Below, piece after piece: positions 46,856 through 55,697 of a DNA stretch of 64,000 nucleotides (the first letter of the stretch is position 1; each line of letters starts with the position of its first letter). The DNA lies in assembly GCF_014192225.1 (NCBI RefSeq), contig NZ_JACHXS010000002.1, forward strand, positions 806,001 through 870,000, given 5' to 3'. The position numbers and the translations under genes were made by a program. Below the pieces are notes generated by a model. The model saw only the letters and a list, made by a program, of their open reading frames with translations, had not been told where the DNA came from and did no database searches. This DNA is from Pseudoduganella umbonata (lineage in GTDB: Bacteria; Pseudomonadota; Gammaproteobacteria; Burkholderiales; Burkholderiaceae_D).

Positions 46856-47296
46856 ATGCGACACACATCACGATTCACCGCCGCCGGCACGCTGGCGCTG
46901 CTGCTGGCACTGGCCGGCTGCCAGAAGGAAGACGACCGCCGCGTCGAGGACGCCGCCGAGCGCACGGCCAGCGAGGTCGACGCGGCTGCCCACAAGGCCG
47001 CCGGCCAGCTCGAACGGGCACGCGACGACCTGCACGACGCGGCAAAGGAAACGGGCCGCGAGCTGGACCAGGCGGCCGACAAGACCGCCGTGCACCTGGA
47101 GAAGGCGCGCGAAGACTTCCAGGATGCGGCAAAGGAAACCACCCGCGGGCTGGGCGAGGTGGCCGAAAAGGCCGGCGAGGGGCTGAACAAGGCAGCCGCG
47201 GTGGTGGGCGAGAAGCTCGAGCGGGCCGGCGAGAAGATGCAGGCCAGTGCCGAGGCGGCGCGGCAGGAGCAGCAGGAGAAGAGCAAGGAGAAGTAA
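46856..47296 (+). CDS. Helical lipoprotein
   Basis: This 146-residue lipoprotein has a type II signal, with lipobox LALAGC and the lipidated Cys at residue 22. The mature part is one long charged helix built of 11-residue-type repeats (AAxxxxxELxxA with many K/E/D/Q), similar to apolipoprotein or LEA-like helices. It probably lies on the membrane surface or coats it. The ATG follows AAGGAGG. It lies 71 bases after the tubulin-like operon in the same direction, so it may be co-expressed. Its TAA is the last part of the IS target duplication, so the gene is intact. Confidence 0.8.
   Translation: MRHTSRFTAAGTLALLLALAGCQKEDDRRVEDAAERTASEVDAAAHKAAGQLERARDDLHDAAKETGRELDQAADKTAVHLEKAREDFQDAAKETTRGLGEVAEKAGEGLNKAAAVVGEKLERAGEKMQASAEAARQEQQEKSKEK
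47289..47296. repeat. Target site duplication, left (AGAAGTAA)
   Basis: AGAAGTAA ends with the stop codon of the lipoprotein gene and is repeated at 48504-48511. Confidence 0.9.
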
Positions 47297-47342
47297 GGCG
47301 CTGTTCGCGTTAGCTCGACATTTCCTGTCGGTATGGAACTTT

Positions 47343-48415
47343 TTACCTGTTCTGTTGTCCGTTCTTTTGTCTCAATGTGCCGGACTCATCCGCTAAATTT
47401 TTCACAGCAACGCCGAGCCACTGCCTTGGCGTTGTCAATACGGCCGCATCGAGCACCCGTTGCCAGCCTGCGTAGTTGGCCAGGTAGCGGCTCGCGACAC
47501 CATTGAAGCGTCGCAGCCAGGTCTTGAAGCGACTGTGCCATCCGTTCACGTTCTGGATATGGATCGCGCCGCGCGCCCGGATGCCCGCCTTCACGTTCAC
47601 GGTTTCGTGCGTGATCCCGGCGCGCTGCGCGAAGGCCTGGTACGACCTGGCGGCATCGGTGACGAGTAACACGTCCGGCGCCAGCACCGGTCGCAGGTGC
47701 TGCGCCAGCTGGCTGGCACTGACCGGGCCGCGGCCGGTGACGAAGTCGCAGGTTTGCCGATTGCGGTCGCGGGCGACAAGGATGCAGTCGAACTGCTTGC
47801 TGATGCCGGGCCGGCTGGCTTTGCCGCCGCGCTTGCGGGGCGGACGGTCCATGTGGCGCGAGCCCTTTTGCGATTCGAGATGATAAGGCGTAGTAGGGGT
47901 TTCGGCGAGCACCACTCGCCGCCTACGCAGCGGTGCTCGCATGCAAGCGAGCACTCCTCCTTCGTCATATCGACGACGCCGGATAACTGCGGCCGCGGTT
48001 CCCGGCGCACGCTGGCAATGAAGCGGTGGCGCCACCGGAAGCTGGTGGACCTGGCGACCGCGACCCGTTCCGCCGCGGCGCGCACGGTGGTCGAGTCGAT
48101 CAGGCATTGCAGGTATGGCAGCCATTTGTCGCGCAGCCGCAGGCGGGCCAGCGGCGTGCCGGTCAGGGCGTTGAAGCTGCGCCGGCACACCACGCAGCGA
48201 TAACGTTGCAAACCATTGGCATGGCCGCAGCGGTGGCACTGCGGACTGCCGCACAACGGACATGCAGGTCTGCCGGCGGCTTCCTCGATCAGGCGCAGGC
48301 ACTGGCCCGCTTGCACGAACGTGGCGAGCGCGCCTTGCAGCAAGGCGATCTCATTCTCGGAAAGCTGGAGTTTCGCGAGCGCCGCGATGACGGCGCCGAG
48401 CTCTGCTGCACCCAT
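47343..48415 (-). pseudogene. Broken IS1595-family transposase
   Basis: This gene is nearly identical to the intact transposase but cannot make an active enzyme. The codons for A150, D151, E152 and T153 are replaced by an 84-bp palindromic block. This removes the first catalytic Asp and shifts the frame by a net 71 bp. The N-terminal part stays open to about 47970; the C-terminal part continues in another frame. A further one-base loss at the 3' end changes the last residues and extends the C-terminus. Confidence 0.92.
47886..47969. repeat. 84-bp REP-like palindromic insertion in the second IS copy
   Basis: This block is absent from the intact IS copy. It contains two hairpins: CGGCGAG-CACCA-CTCGCCG (47903-47921), flanked by GTAGG (47893) and CCTAC (47922), and GTGCTCGC-ATGCAA-GCGAGCAC (47933-47954). 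A GTAG foot beside a GC-rich palindrome is the design of REP elements mobilised by RAYT transposases. It replaces 13 bp of the original sequence. Confidence 0.75.
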
Positions 48416-48503
48416 ACAGCCTCCTGATATACATGAAGTATCTCAACAGGAGATCAGACAGCGGTTCCGGGGAGAAGTTCCCTCAGCTAAAGCGAACAGC
48501 GCC

Positions 48504-48511
48504 AGAAGTAA
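48504..48511. repeat. Target site duplication, right (AGAAGTAA)
   Basis: Exact repeat of 47289-47296. Confidence 0.9.
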
Positions 48512-48515
48512 GGGA

Positions 48516-48547
48516 GGGCATGGCGGCCGCGTCAGGCCGCCATGCCC
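48516..48547 (-). terminator. Perfect 13-bp hairpin at the end of the TPR-GGDEF gene
   Basis: GGGCATGGCGGCC (48516-48528), a 6-base loop holding the TGA stop, and GGCCGCCATGCCC (48535-48547) form a perfect stem. It lacks a long U-tract. Before the IS landed, this hairpin lay only 4 bases after the target duplication that ends the convergent lipoprotein gene, so it may have served both genes. Confidence 0.5.
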
Positions 48548-50685
48548 GGCAGTTCCGCTACCGGCGCGCTCTGCGCTTCCGCCGCCGCCGCCTCGTCCTG
48601 GACCACGGCCATGTCCACGAAGCCGTTGCGCCATGCACCCTCGAGATCCTGCTCGATCGCTTCCAGCGTGGTGCGTTCGAGGCCGTTGAAACCATGGATG
48701 CCATAGGCGCGGTTGCGGCCGTGCGACTTGGCCATGTACAGCGCCATGTCGACGAGGTTGACGGCGCGCTCCCACGACAGCGGCGTGCCGCCCGGCGCCA
48801 GCGGATACGGCGCGAAGCCCACCGACACGTTGACCCGCAGCGTCTTGTCCCCATAGGCGATCGCCTGCGACGAAACGCCGCGCAGGATGCGGCGCGCCAC
48901 CTCGTCGAGGCCGCAGCGCGGCACCGCCGGCAGGAAGGCGAGGAATTCCTCGCCGCCCCAGCGCACGATCATGTCCGTTTCGCGCAGCGTGTCGCGCAGG
49001 CCGGCGGCGATCGTCTTCAGTACCGCGTCGCCGGCCGCGTGGCCATGGCTGTCGTTGATGTGCTTGAAGTGGTCGACGTCGAGCAGGAACAGCGCGCCCA
49101 CCAGCTCGTCGCCGGCGGCGGCCTGCTGGCGGCGTTCCGCCAGTGCGTGGGTACGCATGAAGTCCTGGAAATGCCGGCGGTTGTACAGCGAGGTCAGCGG
49201 ATCGAGGGTGCTCTGCTGTTTCAGTTCCAGGTTCTTCACCTCGAGCTGGGCGTTGGCCTGGCGCACCTTGCGGTACAGCAGGCCCACGATCACGGCGGCC
49301 AGCGCGAACACGACCGCCAGCAGCCACCAGATGCGCTGCTGCAGGCGCCGGTTGTCCAGTTCCGCGCCCTTCACGCGGTTTTCCTGGCGCAGTGCCTCGA
49401 TCTGCCGCTGCTTTTTTTCGGTGTCGTACTTGTGCTGCAGTTCCAGCATGGCCTTCTGGCGCTGCGCGGCAAACAGCTCGTTCGAGATGGCGCGCTCGCG
49501 GTGGTAGGCGGAGATGGCGTTCCGGTAATCGCCGGCCCGTTCCAGCGCGTTGCCGTATTCGGCCAGCACGACCTGCAGTTGCGGCAGGTTGCGGCCTTTC
49601 TCGTACAGCGCCAGGCCGGCCTCGAATTGCTGCCGGCCTTCGGCCACGCGGCCCATGTTGAGGTAAGCCTGCCCCAGGTTGATGCGGGCCACGGCGAGGT
49701 ACTTCGTTTCGTTGACGGCGGTGGCCGCCGCCACGGCCTGCTGCGCGTAGTCGGCGGCGCGGGGATACTCCCGGTCCTTCAGGTAGCTGTCAGCCAGGTT
49801 GGCCAGCGTGGCCGCTTCCATCTGCCGTGCGCCCAGCTGGCGGACCACCTTCAGCGTCTCCAGCAGCGCGGCGCGCGCGCGGTCGTATTGCGCCGAGTCC
49901 ATCGCCAGGCCATATTCGGACAACAGCGCGATCGCCTGGCGGCCGCGCGAGCGCATGCGCTTGGCCAGCGCCATCGATTCGGCCTGCACCTCCCAGCCTT
50001 TGTCGTACTGGCGCATGTCGGTCAACAGCAGCACCAGTCCGTTCAGCGCCATCGACAGCGGCACCTGGTCGTCCTCGATCGTGCGGGCAAGGTCCACGGC
50101 CGCCTGGAACTTCGGCAGCGCCGCGGGATAGTTGCCCTGTTCCTGGAAGGCCTGGCCGGCCGTGATGATGGTCTGCACCCGCAGCGCGATATCGGCAATG
50201 CCCGCCGCCCGGCGTTCTGATTCGAAGGCTGCCACGTGTGCGCCGGGCAGGTCGTTCAGCGCGGTCAGCGCATAGCTGCGTGCCAGCTCTCCCTTGGCCA
50301 GGACGGTATCGTTTCCCTGGCTGCGGCCATGGCCCACCAGCTCGTCGGCCAGGGCCAGGGCCTGGCGCGGGTCGCCGGCGCGCCGGAAGGCGTCGCTGTA
50401 CAGGAACAGGAACTCGGCGCGGGTTGCGACAGGCGCGCGGCGGGCGGCGGCTTCGATGCCGCCCAGCCGGCGCAGCGCCTCGCCAGGCACGAAGCGCACC
50501 ATCTCGCGCGTGGCCGCGAGCTCCGCGTCGACGGACGGCTGGCCGAATGCCAGCATGGGAACGAAGGCCAGCGCGGCAGCGAGCCGGCGGCAGGCAAGAC
50601 TGAATGATAAGGAAGAGGGCGGTCGGGCGGCCACGTAAGGTCCTTGCAGGCGCCACGCATCGGCTGGGCGCGGCGATGAATCCAT
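48532..50685 (-). CDS. TPR-containing diguanylate cyclase
   Basis: This 717-residue protein has an N-terminal signal/anchor (about 25-50). Tetratricopeptide repeats (about 60-400, e.g. ARINLGQAYLNMGRVAEGRQQF) and a membrane helix near residue 450 (IWWLLAVVFALAAVIVGLLY) follow. A GGDEF domain comes after a coiled coil, with the active GGEEF variant in RWGGEEFLAF. The TPR part is predicted periplasmic and the cyclase cytoplasmic, so it should translate a protein-protein signal into c-di-GMP. The start at 50685 is the second in-frame ATG; the first is 30 bases upstream. The inverted IS copy sits just past its 3' end. Confidence 0.85.
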   Translation of the reverse strand: MDSSPRPADAWRLQGPYVAARPPSSLSFSLACRRLAAALAFVPMLAFGQPSVDAELAATREMVRFVPGEALRRLGGIEAAARRAPVATRAEFLFLYSDAFRRAGDPRQALALADELVGHGRSQGNDTVLAKGELARSYALTALNDLPGAHVAAFESERRAAGIADIALRVQTIITAGQAFQEQGNYPAALPKFQAAVDLARTIEDDQVPLSMALNGLVLLLTDMRQYDKGWEVQAESMALAKRMRSRGRQAIALLSEYGLAMDSAQYDRARAALLETLKVVRQLGARQMEAATLANLADSYLKDREYPRAADYAQQAVAAATAVNETKYLAVARINLGQAYLNMGRVAEGRQQFEAGLALYEKGRNLPQLQVVLAEYGNALERAGDYRNAISAYHRERAISNELFAAQRQKAMLELQHKYDTEKKQRQIEALRQENRVKGAELDNRRLQQRIWWLLAVVFALAAVIVGLLYRKVRQANAQLEVKNLELKQQSTLDPLTSLYNRRHFQDFMRTHALAERRQQAAAGDELVGALFLLDVDHFKHINDSHGHAAGDAVLKTIAAGLRDTLRETDMIVRWGGEEFLAFLPAVPRCGLDEVARRILRGVSSQAIAYGDKTLRVNVSVGFAPYPLAPGGTPLSWERAVNLVDMALYMAKSHGRNRAYGIHGFNGLERTTLEAIEQDLEGAWRNGFVDMAVVQDEAAAAEAQSAPVAELPGMAA

Positions 50686-50796
50686 TATAGGCCTGTTGCT
50701 ATAAGGAATGATCAACAGTACCGCATTCGATGCCGATTTTGCGTCATTCCTGTCCAGGACGGGCTTTTATGCAACAACCGCCTGCCGCCGGCGCCG

Positions 50797-52680
50797 TCAG
50801 GCCGCGAGCTGTTGCAATAAATACAGGCGCTGGTACAGGCCGCCTTCGATGCGCATCAGCGCATCGTGCGAACCGGATTCCTCGATGCGGCCGTGGTTCA
50901 GCACCACGATGCGGTCGGCGTCGCGGATCGTCGACAGGCGGTGGGCGATCGCGATGATCGTCACCTGCCCGCGCAGTTCGTCCAGCGCCTGCTGCACGAC
51001 CTGTTCGGTGGCGCTGTCGATGCGCGACGTGGCTTCGTCCAGCATCAGCACGCGCGGCTCGCCGGCCAGCGCGCGGGCGATCGCGATCAGCTGCTTCTGG
51101 CCGGACGACAGGCGCGAGCCGCCTTCTCCCAGCAGCGTGTCGTAGCCGTCTTCCAGCGCCATGATGAAGTCGTGCGCATGCGCTGCCCGGGCGGCCCGCT
51201 CGATCCGCTCGACAGGCAGGTTGCGGCCCATGTCGATGTTGTCGCGCGCCGAGGCGGCCAGCAGGAACGGATCCTGCGGCACCAGGCCCATGCTGGCACG
51301 GAACGCATCGTGGCCGATATCGTCCAGCGGCACGCCGTTCATCAGGATGCTGCCCCGCGGCGCCGGGTAGTAGCGCAGCAGCAGCGACAGCAGCGTCGAC
51401 TTGCCGCTGCCGGTGTGCCCGACGATGCCGTAGAACGCGCCCTGCGGGATCTGCAGGGACAGGTCGTGCAGCACCTTCTGGTTGTCCACGTAGGCAAAGT
51501 CCAGGTGGCGGATGTCGATCGCCGGCGTGCCGGGCGCGGCGGTTTCATTGGCGGCATCGGGGGCACCCTTGCCATGCTCCGGTGCGCCCGCCTCGTCGAG
51601 CAGCGTGGCCACGCGCGCGGTGGCCACCACCGACTGCTGCAACTGGGAAAACTGCATGGTGATCTGGATCAGCGGTTCGATCACCCGGGCGATGTAGCTG
51701 ATGAACGCATACAGCACGCCCACCTCGGCCACGCCGAGCACGGTGCCGTCGGCGCGCTGGCCGAACAGCCAGATGACCGAGGCGAGCAGCACCACGTTCA
51801 GCATGTCCAGCGCGGGCCGCAGCAGCCAGGCATTGGCGCGGATCTCGGCCACCCGCTGCGTGTACTGGTCTTCGTTGGTGCGGCTGAACCGTTCGGCGAA
51901 GCGCGCCTGGGCATTGTTCGCCTGCAGCACGCTCATGCCGCCGATCGATTCCGCCACCTGGGCGTTGATGTCGCTGCGCAGCTGGCGTGCCTTCGCCACG
52001 GCCGGCGCGGACAGCCGCTGGTACAGCCACACGATCAGCAGCACGCACGGCATCAGCGCCACCACCAGCGACATCAACCGCCAGTCGAGCCACGCCATCG
52101 CCAGGATGGTACCGGCCAGCACGATGGTACTGTCGAGGATCACGAACAGCACCTGGATATACAGGCCCTTGACCGCCTCGGTGTCGTTGGTCACGCGCGA
52201 GACCAGCTGGCCGGTGATGGCGCGGTCGAAGAACGCCATCGGCAGGCGCAGCACGTGGCCATAGACGCGTTCGCGCAGGCGTTGCACCGAGCGCATCGCC
52301 AGGCCGGAAAGGCGCACCAGCTGGAGGTAGCGCAGCCAGGTCGAGGCGCACCCCGTCGCCACCACGGCGCCCAGCAGCAGCGCCATCGCCGGCCAGTCCA
52401 GCACGCGCGGCAGCAGGTGCTCGTCGATCAGCCGCTTGCCCAGCAGCGGTCCCACCACTTCCAGCCCGGCGGCGATCGCCAGCCACAGCACGGCCCACCA
52501 CAGGTGATGGCGATCCGGCGCTGCGGCTTCCTTCAGCAGGCCATAGGCGCGGCGGGCCGATTCCGCATGGCTGCTTTCCGCGCCTTTCTCCACGTTTTTT
52601 CCCTCGACCTTTTCCACGCCTTTTTCCGCGCCTTTTTCCGCCCTGGTTCGCGCCCTGTTTTCAGTATCTTCAGCTTGCAT
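50797..52680 (-). CDS. ABC exporter half-transporter, MdlB-like (canonical site)
   Basis: This 627-residue protein opens with a Lys/Glu-rich repeat of about 45 residues (EKGAEKGVEK type). Six membrane helices and an ATPase domain follow, with Walker A GHTGSGKST, signature LSSGQKQ and Walker B LMLDEATSRID with its catalytic Glu. It overlaps the 3' end of its partner gene by 11 bases. The pair fits heterodimeric exporters of the MdlAB/LmrCD type, which move lipids, drugs or peptides out of the cell. The specific substrate cannot be inferred. Confidence 0.88.
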   Translation of the reverse strand: MQAEDTENRARTRAEKGAEKGVEKVEGKNVEKGAESSHAESARRAYGLLKEAAAPDRHHLWWAVLWLAIAAGLEVVGPLLGKRLIDEHLLPRVLDWPAMALLLGAVVATGCASTWLRYLQLVRLSGLAMRSVQRLRERVYGHVLRLPMAFFDRAITGQLVSRVTNDTEAVKGLYIQVLFVILDSTIVLAGTILAMAWLDWRLMSLVVALMPCVLLIVWLYQRLSAPAVAKARQLRSDINAQVAESIGGMSVLQANNAQARFAERFSRTNEDQYTQRVAEIRANAWLLRPALDMLNVVLLASVIWLFGQRADGTVLGVAEVGVLYAFISYIARVIEPLIQITMQFSQLQQSVVATARVATLLDEAGAPEHGKGAPDAANETAAPGTPAIDIRHLDFAYVDNQKVLHDLSLQIPQGAFYGIVGHTGSGKSTLLSLLLRYYPAPRGSILMNGVPLDDIGHDAFRASMGLVPQDPFLLAASARDNIDMGRNLPVERIERAARAAHAHDFIMALEDGYDTLLGEGGSRLSSGQKQLIAIARALAGEPRVLMLDEATSRIDSATEQVVQQALDELRGQVTIIAIAHRLSTIRDADRIVVLNHGRIEESGSHDALMRIEGGLYQRLYLLQQLAA

Positions 52681-54421
52681 CGAGGCTCGCCTCCAGTTGT
52701 TGGTAGCGCCACTGGCTGGCATACCACCCATCCCGCGCCAGCAGTTCGTCGTGCGTGCCCTGTTCGACGATGCGGCCATGGTGCAGTACGACGATCCAGT
52801 CGGCGTTGACCACCGCCGACAGCCGGTGGCTGGCGATGATGGCGCTGCGCACCGGCCGCTCGCGGCGCAATGCTTCCAGGTGTTCGAGGATGCGCGTTTC
52901 CGTGCCGGTATCGACGGCCGACAGCGCATCGTCGAGCAGCAGCAGGTCGTTATCGGACAGCAGCGCGCGGGCGATCGCCACGCGCTGGCGCTGCCCGCCG
53001 GACAGGGTGATGCCGCGCTCGCCCACCTCGGTTTCATACCCGTGCGGGAACAGCAGAATGTCGTCGTGGATCGCGGCCAGGTCGGCCGCGTGTTCCACCT
53101 CGGCCCGTGTCGCGCCGGGCCTGGCCAGCGCGATGTTCTCGGCGATCGACGATGAGAACAGGAACGACTCCTGCGGCACCCAGCTGATTGCGCCGCGCAA
53201 GGCATCGAGCTTGTACTCATCCAGCGCATGGCCGTTCCAGCGCACGGTCCCCGACTGCGGCGCCATCTGCCGCAGCAGCACGCGCAGCAGCGTGGTCTTG
53301 CCGGAGCCGGTCGGCCCCACCAGGCCCAGCGTCTGGCCGGGGCGCAGGTGCAGCGATACATCCACCAGCGCCGGCTCGGCCTGGCCGGGATAGCATGCCG
53401 TCAGGTGCTCGACCACCAGCTCGCCCGGCTGCAGCGCGGCCACCGTGCCGTGGTCGGCGATCGTCAGCGGCGCGTCGAGCATCGGCTGCAGGCGCTGCCA
53501 CGCGGCGCGGCCCCGTTCCAGCAGCGACAGGACCCAGCCGGCCGCGAACATCGGCCAGATCAGTTGCCCCAGGTACATCGTGAAACTGGTCAGCGCGCCG
53601 ATCGTCAGCTGGTCCGTCCACACCAGGTAGCCGCCCAGGCCCAGCGTCAGGCCGGTGGCGGCCGTCAGCGTCAGGCCGACCGCCGGTTCGTAGGCCGCTT
53701 CCCAGCGCTGCGCGGTGAGCGCCGCGTTGGCCGCCTTGCCGGCCAGGTCGGAGAAGGTGGCGGCGCTGCGCCCCTCCAGGCCGAGCGTGCGCAGCGTGCG
53801 CACACCGGTCAGGGTTTCCTGCACGTGGTCGTTCAGCGCCGAAAAACGTTTCAGCGAATCGGCGGCGGCCGTATGGATCTGCGTCGAGATCCGCCAGAAC
53901 GCATAGGCCATCAGCGGGAACGGCAGCAGGGCGACCAGCGCCAGGCGCCAGTCGACGCCCAGCGTCATGATGCCGATCACCAGCACCAGCGTCAGCGCAC
54001 CGTCGAAGCCGGCCAGCATCGCTTCGCCGGCCGCCTGTTCGATCGAATCGATGTCGTTGGTGGCCAGCGCCATCAGGTCGCCGGTGCGCTGTTTCTGGTA
54101 GAACGCCGGACCCTGCAAGGTGAGGCGGCGGTAGAAGCGGGTGCGCAACTGCACGCCGAGCCGGTACGCGGTCGAGTACAGCCGGATGCGCCATGCCACG
54201 CGCAGGCCGTAGTTGGCCACGCCGACCAGCAGCAGCAGGCCCACGCCTTCGAGCAGTTCGGTGTGCGGCAGGCGCTGCGCGGCGAGCGCGTCGACCAGCT
54301 GGCCGATCTTGCGGGGAATCCAGACGCCGATGACGGCAACCAGGGCCAGCATCGCGCCGGCGCCTACATAGGCCCGCCAATGCTCGCGCACGAAGCCGGT
54401 GATTAGCCTCGATAAACTCAT
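52670..54421 (-). CDS. ABC exporter half-transporter, MdlA-like (degenerate site)
   Basis: This 583-residue protein has six membrane helices (about 15-310), then an ATPase domain with Walker A GPTGSGKTT and signature LSGGQRQ. Walker B reads LLLLDDALSAVD, where Asp replaces the catalytic Glu. This is the degenerate nucleotide site typical of one member of a heterodimeric exporter, the other being the gene directly downstream. The start at 54421 has AGGATAT upstream, a weak ribosome site. It is the first gene of the two-gene operon. Confidence 0.88.
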   Translation of the reverse strand: MSLSRLITGFVREHWRAYVGAGAMLALVAVIGVWIPRKIGQLVDALAAQRLPHTELLEGVGLLLLVGVANYGLRVAWRIRLYSTAYRLGVQLRTRFYRRLTLQGPAFYQKQRTGDLMALATNDIDSIEQAAGEAMLAGFDGALTLVLVIGIMTLGVDWRLALVALLPFPLMAYAFWRISTQIHTAAADSLKRFSALNDHVQETLTGVRTLRTLGLEGRSAATFSDLAGKAANAALTAQRWEAAYEPAVGLTLTAATGLTLGLGGYLVWTDQLTIGALTSFTMYLGQLIWPMFAAGWVLSLLERGRAAWQRLQPMLDAPLTIADHGTVAALQPGELVVEHLTACYPGQAEPALVDVSLHLRPGQTLGLVGPTGSGKTTLLRVLLRQMAPQSGTVRWNGHALDEYKLDALRGAISWVPQESFLFSSSIAENIALARPGATRAEVEHAADLAAIHDDILLFPHGYETEVGERGITLSGGQRQRVAIARALLSDNDLLLLDDALSAVDTGTETRILEHLEALRRERPVRSAIIASHRLSAVVNADWIVVLHHGRIVEQGTHDELLARDGWYASQWRYQQLEASLDAS

Positions 54422-54474
54422 GACATATCCTTCGGTGAAGCCCGCAAGGATACATCAGGCTGGCAGAGCGCGTT

Positions 54475-54496
54475 GCCGGGTCCGTGCGGACCCGGC
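54475..54496 (-). terminator. Hairpin downstream of the phasin gene
   Basis: GCCGGGTCCG-TG-CGGACCCGGC is a perfect 10-bp inverted repeat 32 bases beyond the phasin stop and before the ABC operon. No U-tract follows, so it may be a weak terminator or an attenuator. Confidence 0.5.
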
Positions 54497-54527
54497 GGCC
54501 CGGGGAGGGCGCTTGGCTTTACTGGCC

Positions 54528-55505
54528 TTACTTGCGCGACTTGCCCGGCGCCGAGCGGGCCGGCTTGTTGTCGGCCAGCGCGGCCAGCGCTTCGGCAACG
54601 GGTTTCGCGGCCGGCTTGCGCGAGCTTTTCGATGCCGACGGCTCGGCGTCGAACAGCGGCGCGGCCGCTTCGGCGGCTTCGGCGGCGGCGGCGATCGGTG
54701 CCGCGACCGGTGCCGGGATTGGTGCCACGACCGGCGTTGCCGCGGCGGCTGCACCGGCGACGCGTTCCACCGCTTCGCTGACCGCATCCGTGGCGGCAGC
54801 CGTTTGTTCGGCCCCCGCGTCGGCTGCCTTGGCGATGCTGTCGCTGGCCGCTTCCACCGCGTCGCCGCCTGCCTTGGCGGCCGTTTCGGCGGCATCCTGC
54901 GTTGCCTTCGCGGCGGCCCCGGCCGTATCATGGATCGTCGTGGTCGCCTGTGCCGCGGTGTCGTTCGCCGCGCGGGCGGCCGCCACCGTGCCGGTCGTGG
55001 CCGCGCGCGCCGCGTCGCCTGCCGCATGTGCCGCCCGGGACGCCGTTTCGGTGGCGCCGGTGGCGGCCGATTGCGCGGCCTCGGAGGCGGCATTGGCCGC
55101 TGCCGTCGCCGCGTTGACCGCGGATTCGGACACTTGCGACGCTACCGGCGCGGCCAGTGCCAGCGCCTTGGCCGGCACGGCGCGCAGGCGGTCCGTCGCG
55201 GTCTGCAGGAAGGCCTGCTGGGTCTGGCTTGCGATGGAAAACAGTTCGCGCTGGTAGGCCACCAGGCTTTCGAGGGCGGAAGCGGGCTTGGCCAGGTCGA
55301 GTACGGCGCGCGAATCCCTTGCTTCGATCAGCTGGCGCGCCGCGGCGGTGCCGCGTTCGGCGGCATTGCGCGCCGTGCTCAGGTTCAGCGCGACGATCTG
55401 TCCGGCGCCCTCGACGGTATTCTTCAGCACGCTGTTCAGGAAGTTGAGCTGGCTTTCTAACTGCGACTTGCTCGTTGCGGAAATTTGTTCGGTAATCGAA
55501 GACAT
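54528..55505 (-). CDS. Phasin family protein with long Ala-rich tail
   Basis: The first 110 residues of this 325-residue protein form the phasin helical bundle (SSITEQISATSKSQLESQLN..., then YQRELFSIASQTQQAFLQ). They coat polyhydroxyalkanoate granules. The remaining 200 residues are an Ala/Thr/Val-rich helix of AAxxA-type repeats ending in a basic KSSRKPAAKP and KSRK tail. Such PhaF/PhaI-like tails can bind DNA and help to divide granules between daughter cells. The start at 55505 follows AGGAGAGC. TGC-rich palindromic sites upstream may bind the granule regulator PhaR. Confidence 0.85.
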   Translation of the reverse strand: MSSITEQISATSKSQLESQLNFLNSVLKNTVEGAGQIVALNLSTARNAAERGTAAARQLIEARDSRAVLDLAKPASALESLVAYQRELFSIASQTQQAFLQTATDRLRAVPAKALALAAPVASQVSESAVNAATAAANAASEAAQSAATGATETASRAAHAAGDAARAATTGTVAAARAANDTAAQATTTIHDTAGAAAKATQDAAETAAKAGGDAVEAASDSIAKAADAGAEQTAAATDAVSEAVERVAGAAAAATPVVAPIPAPVAAPIAAAAEAAEAAAPLFDAEPSASKSSRKPAAKPVAEALAALADNKPARSAPGKSRK

Positions 55506-55530
55506 GAGCTCTCCTAAGAACAAGGAATGG

Positions 55531-55643
55531 TGCGTTGCAATAAAGGCATTCTAGCGATGAAACAAAGCATTGGAAAGCGCTTTGTGCTTTCTTTATTCAG
55601 TGATTAATGCACTGCAACATCCATTTCCGATGCAATCATTGCA
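55531..55643. promoter_or_regulatory. TGC-rich repeats upstream of the phasin gene (PhaR-like sites)
   Basis: TGCGTTGCAA (55531), TGCACTGCA (55608) and the perfect palindrome TGCAATCATTGCA (55631-55643) lie within 110 bp of the phasin start. PhaR regulators recognise TGC-rich dyads in phasin promoters. The match is by composition only. The region also serves the divergent deaminase gene. Confidence 0.35.
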
Positions 55644-55697
55644 TGTTGGCTGCCGTTATCCCTACAATCGGCCATCGCCATCCCCGGAGCTCTCACC

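Larger units (their letters stand above)
47297..48503 (-). mobile_element. Second copy of the IS1595-family element, degraded (1207 bp)
   Basis: The same GGCGCTGTTCGC ends and an 8-bp duplication AGAAGTAA bound this inverted copy. It is 82 bp longer than the copy at 7622: an 84-bp block replaces 13 bp in the transposase, one end has 12 extra bases, and one base is lost near the 3' end of the gene. Confidence 0.93.

Noticed and set aside
47343..48415. A functional variant transposase in the second IS copy
   Set aside because: The insertion removes catalytic D151 and shifts the frame, so no complete enzyme can be made.
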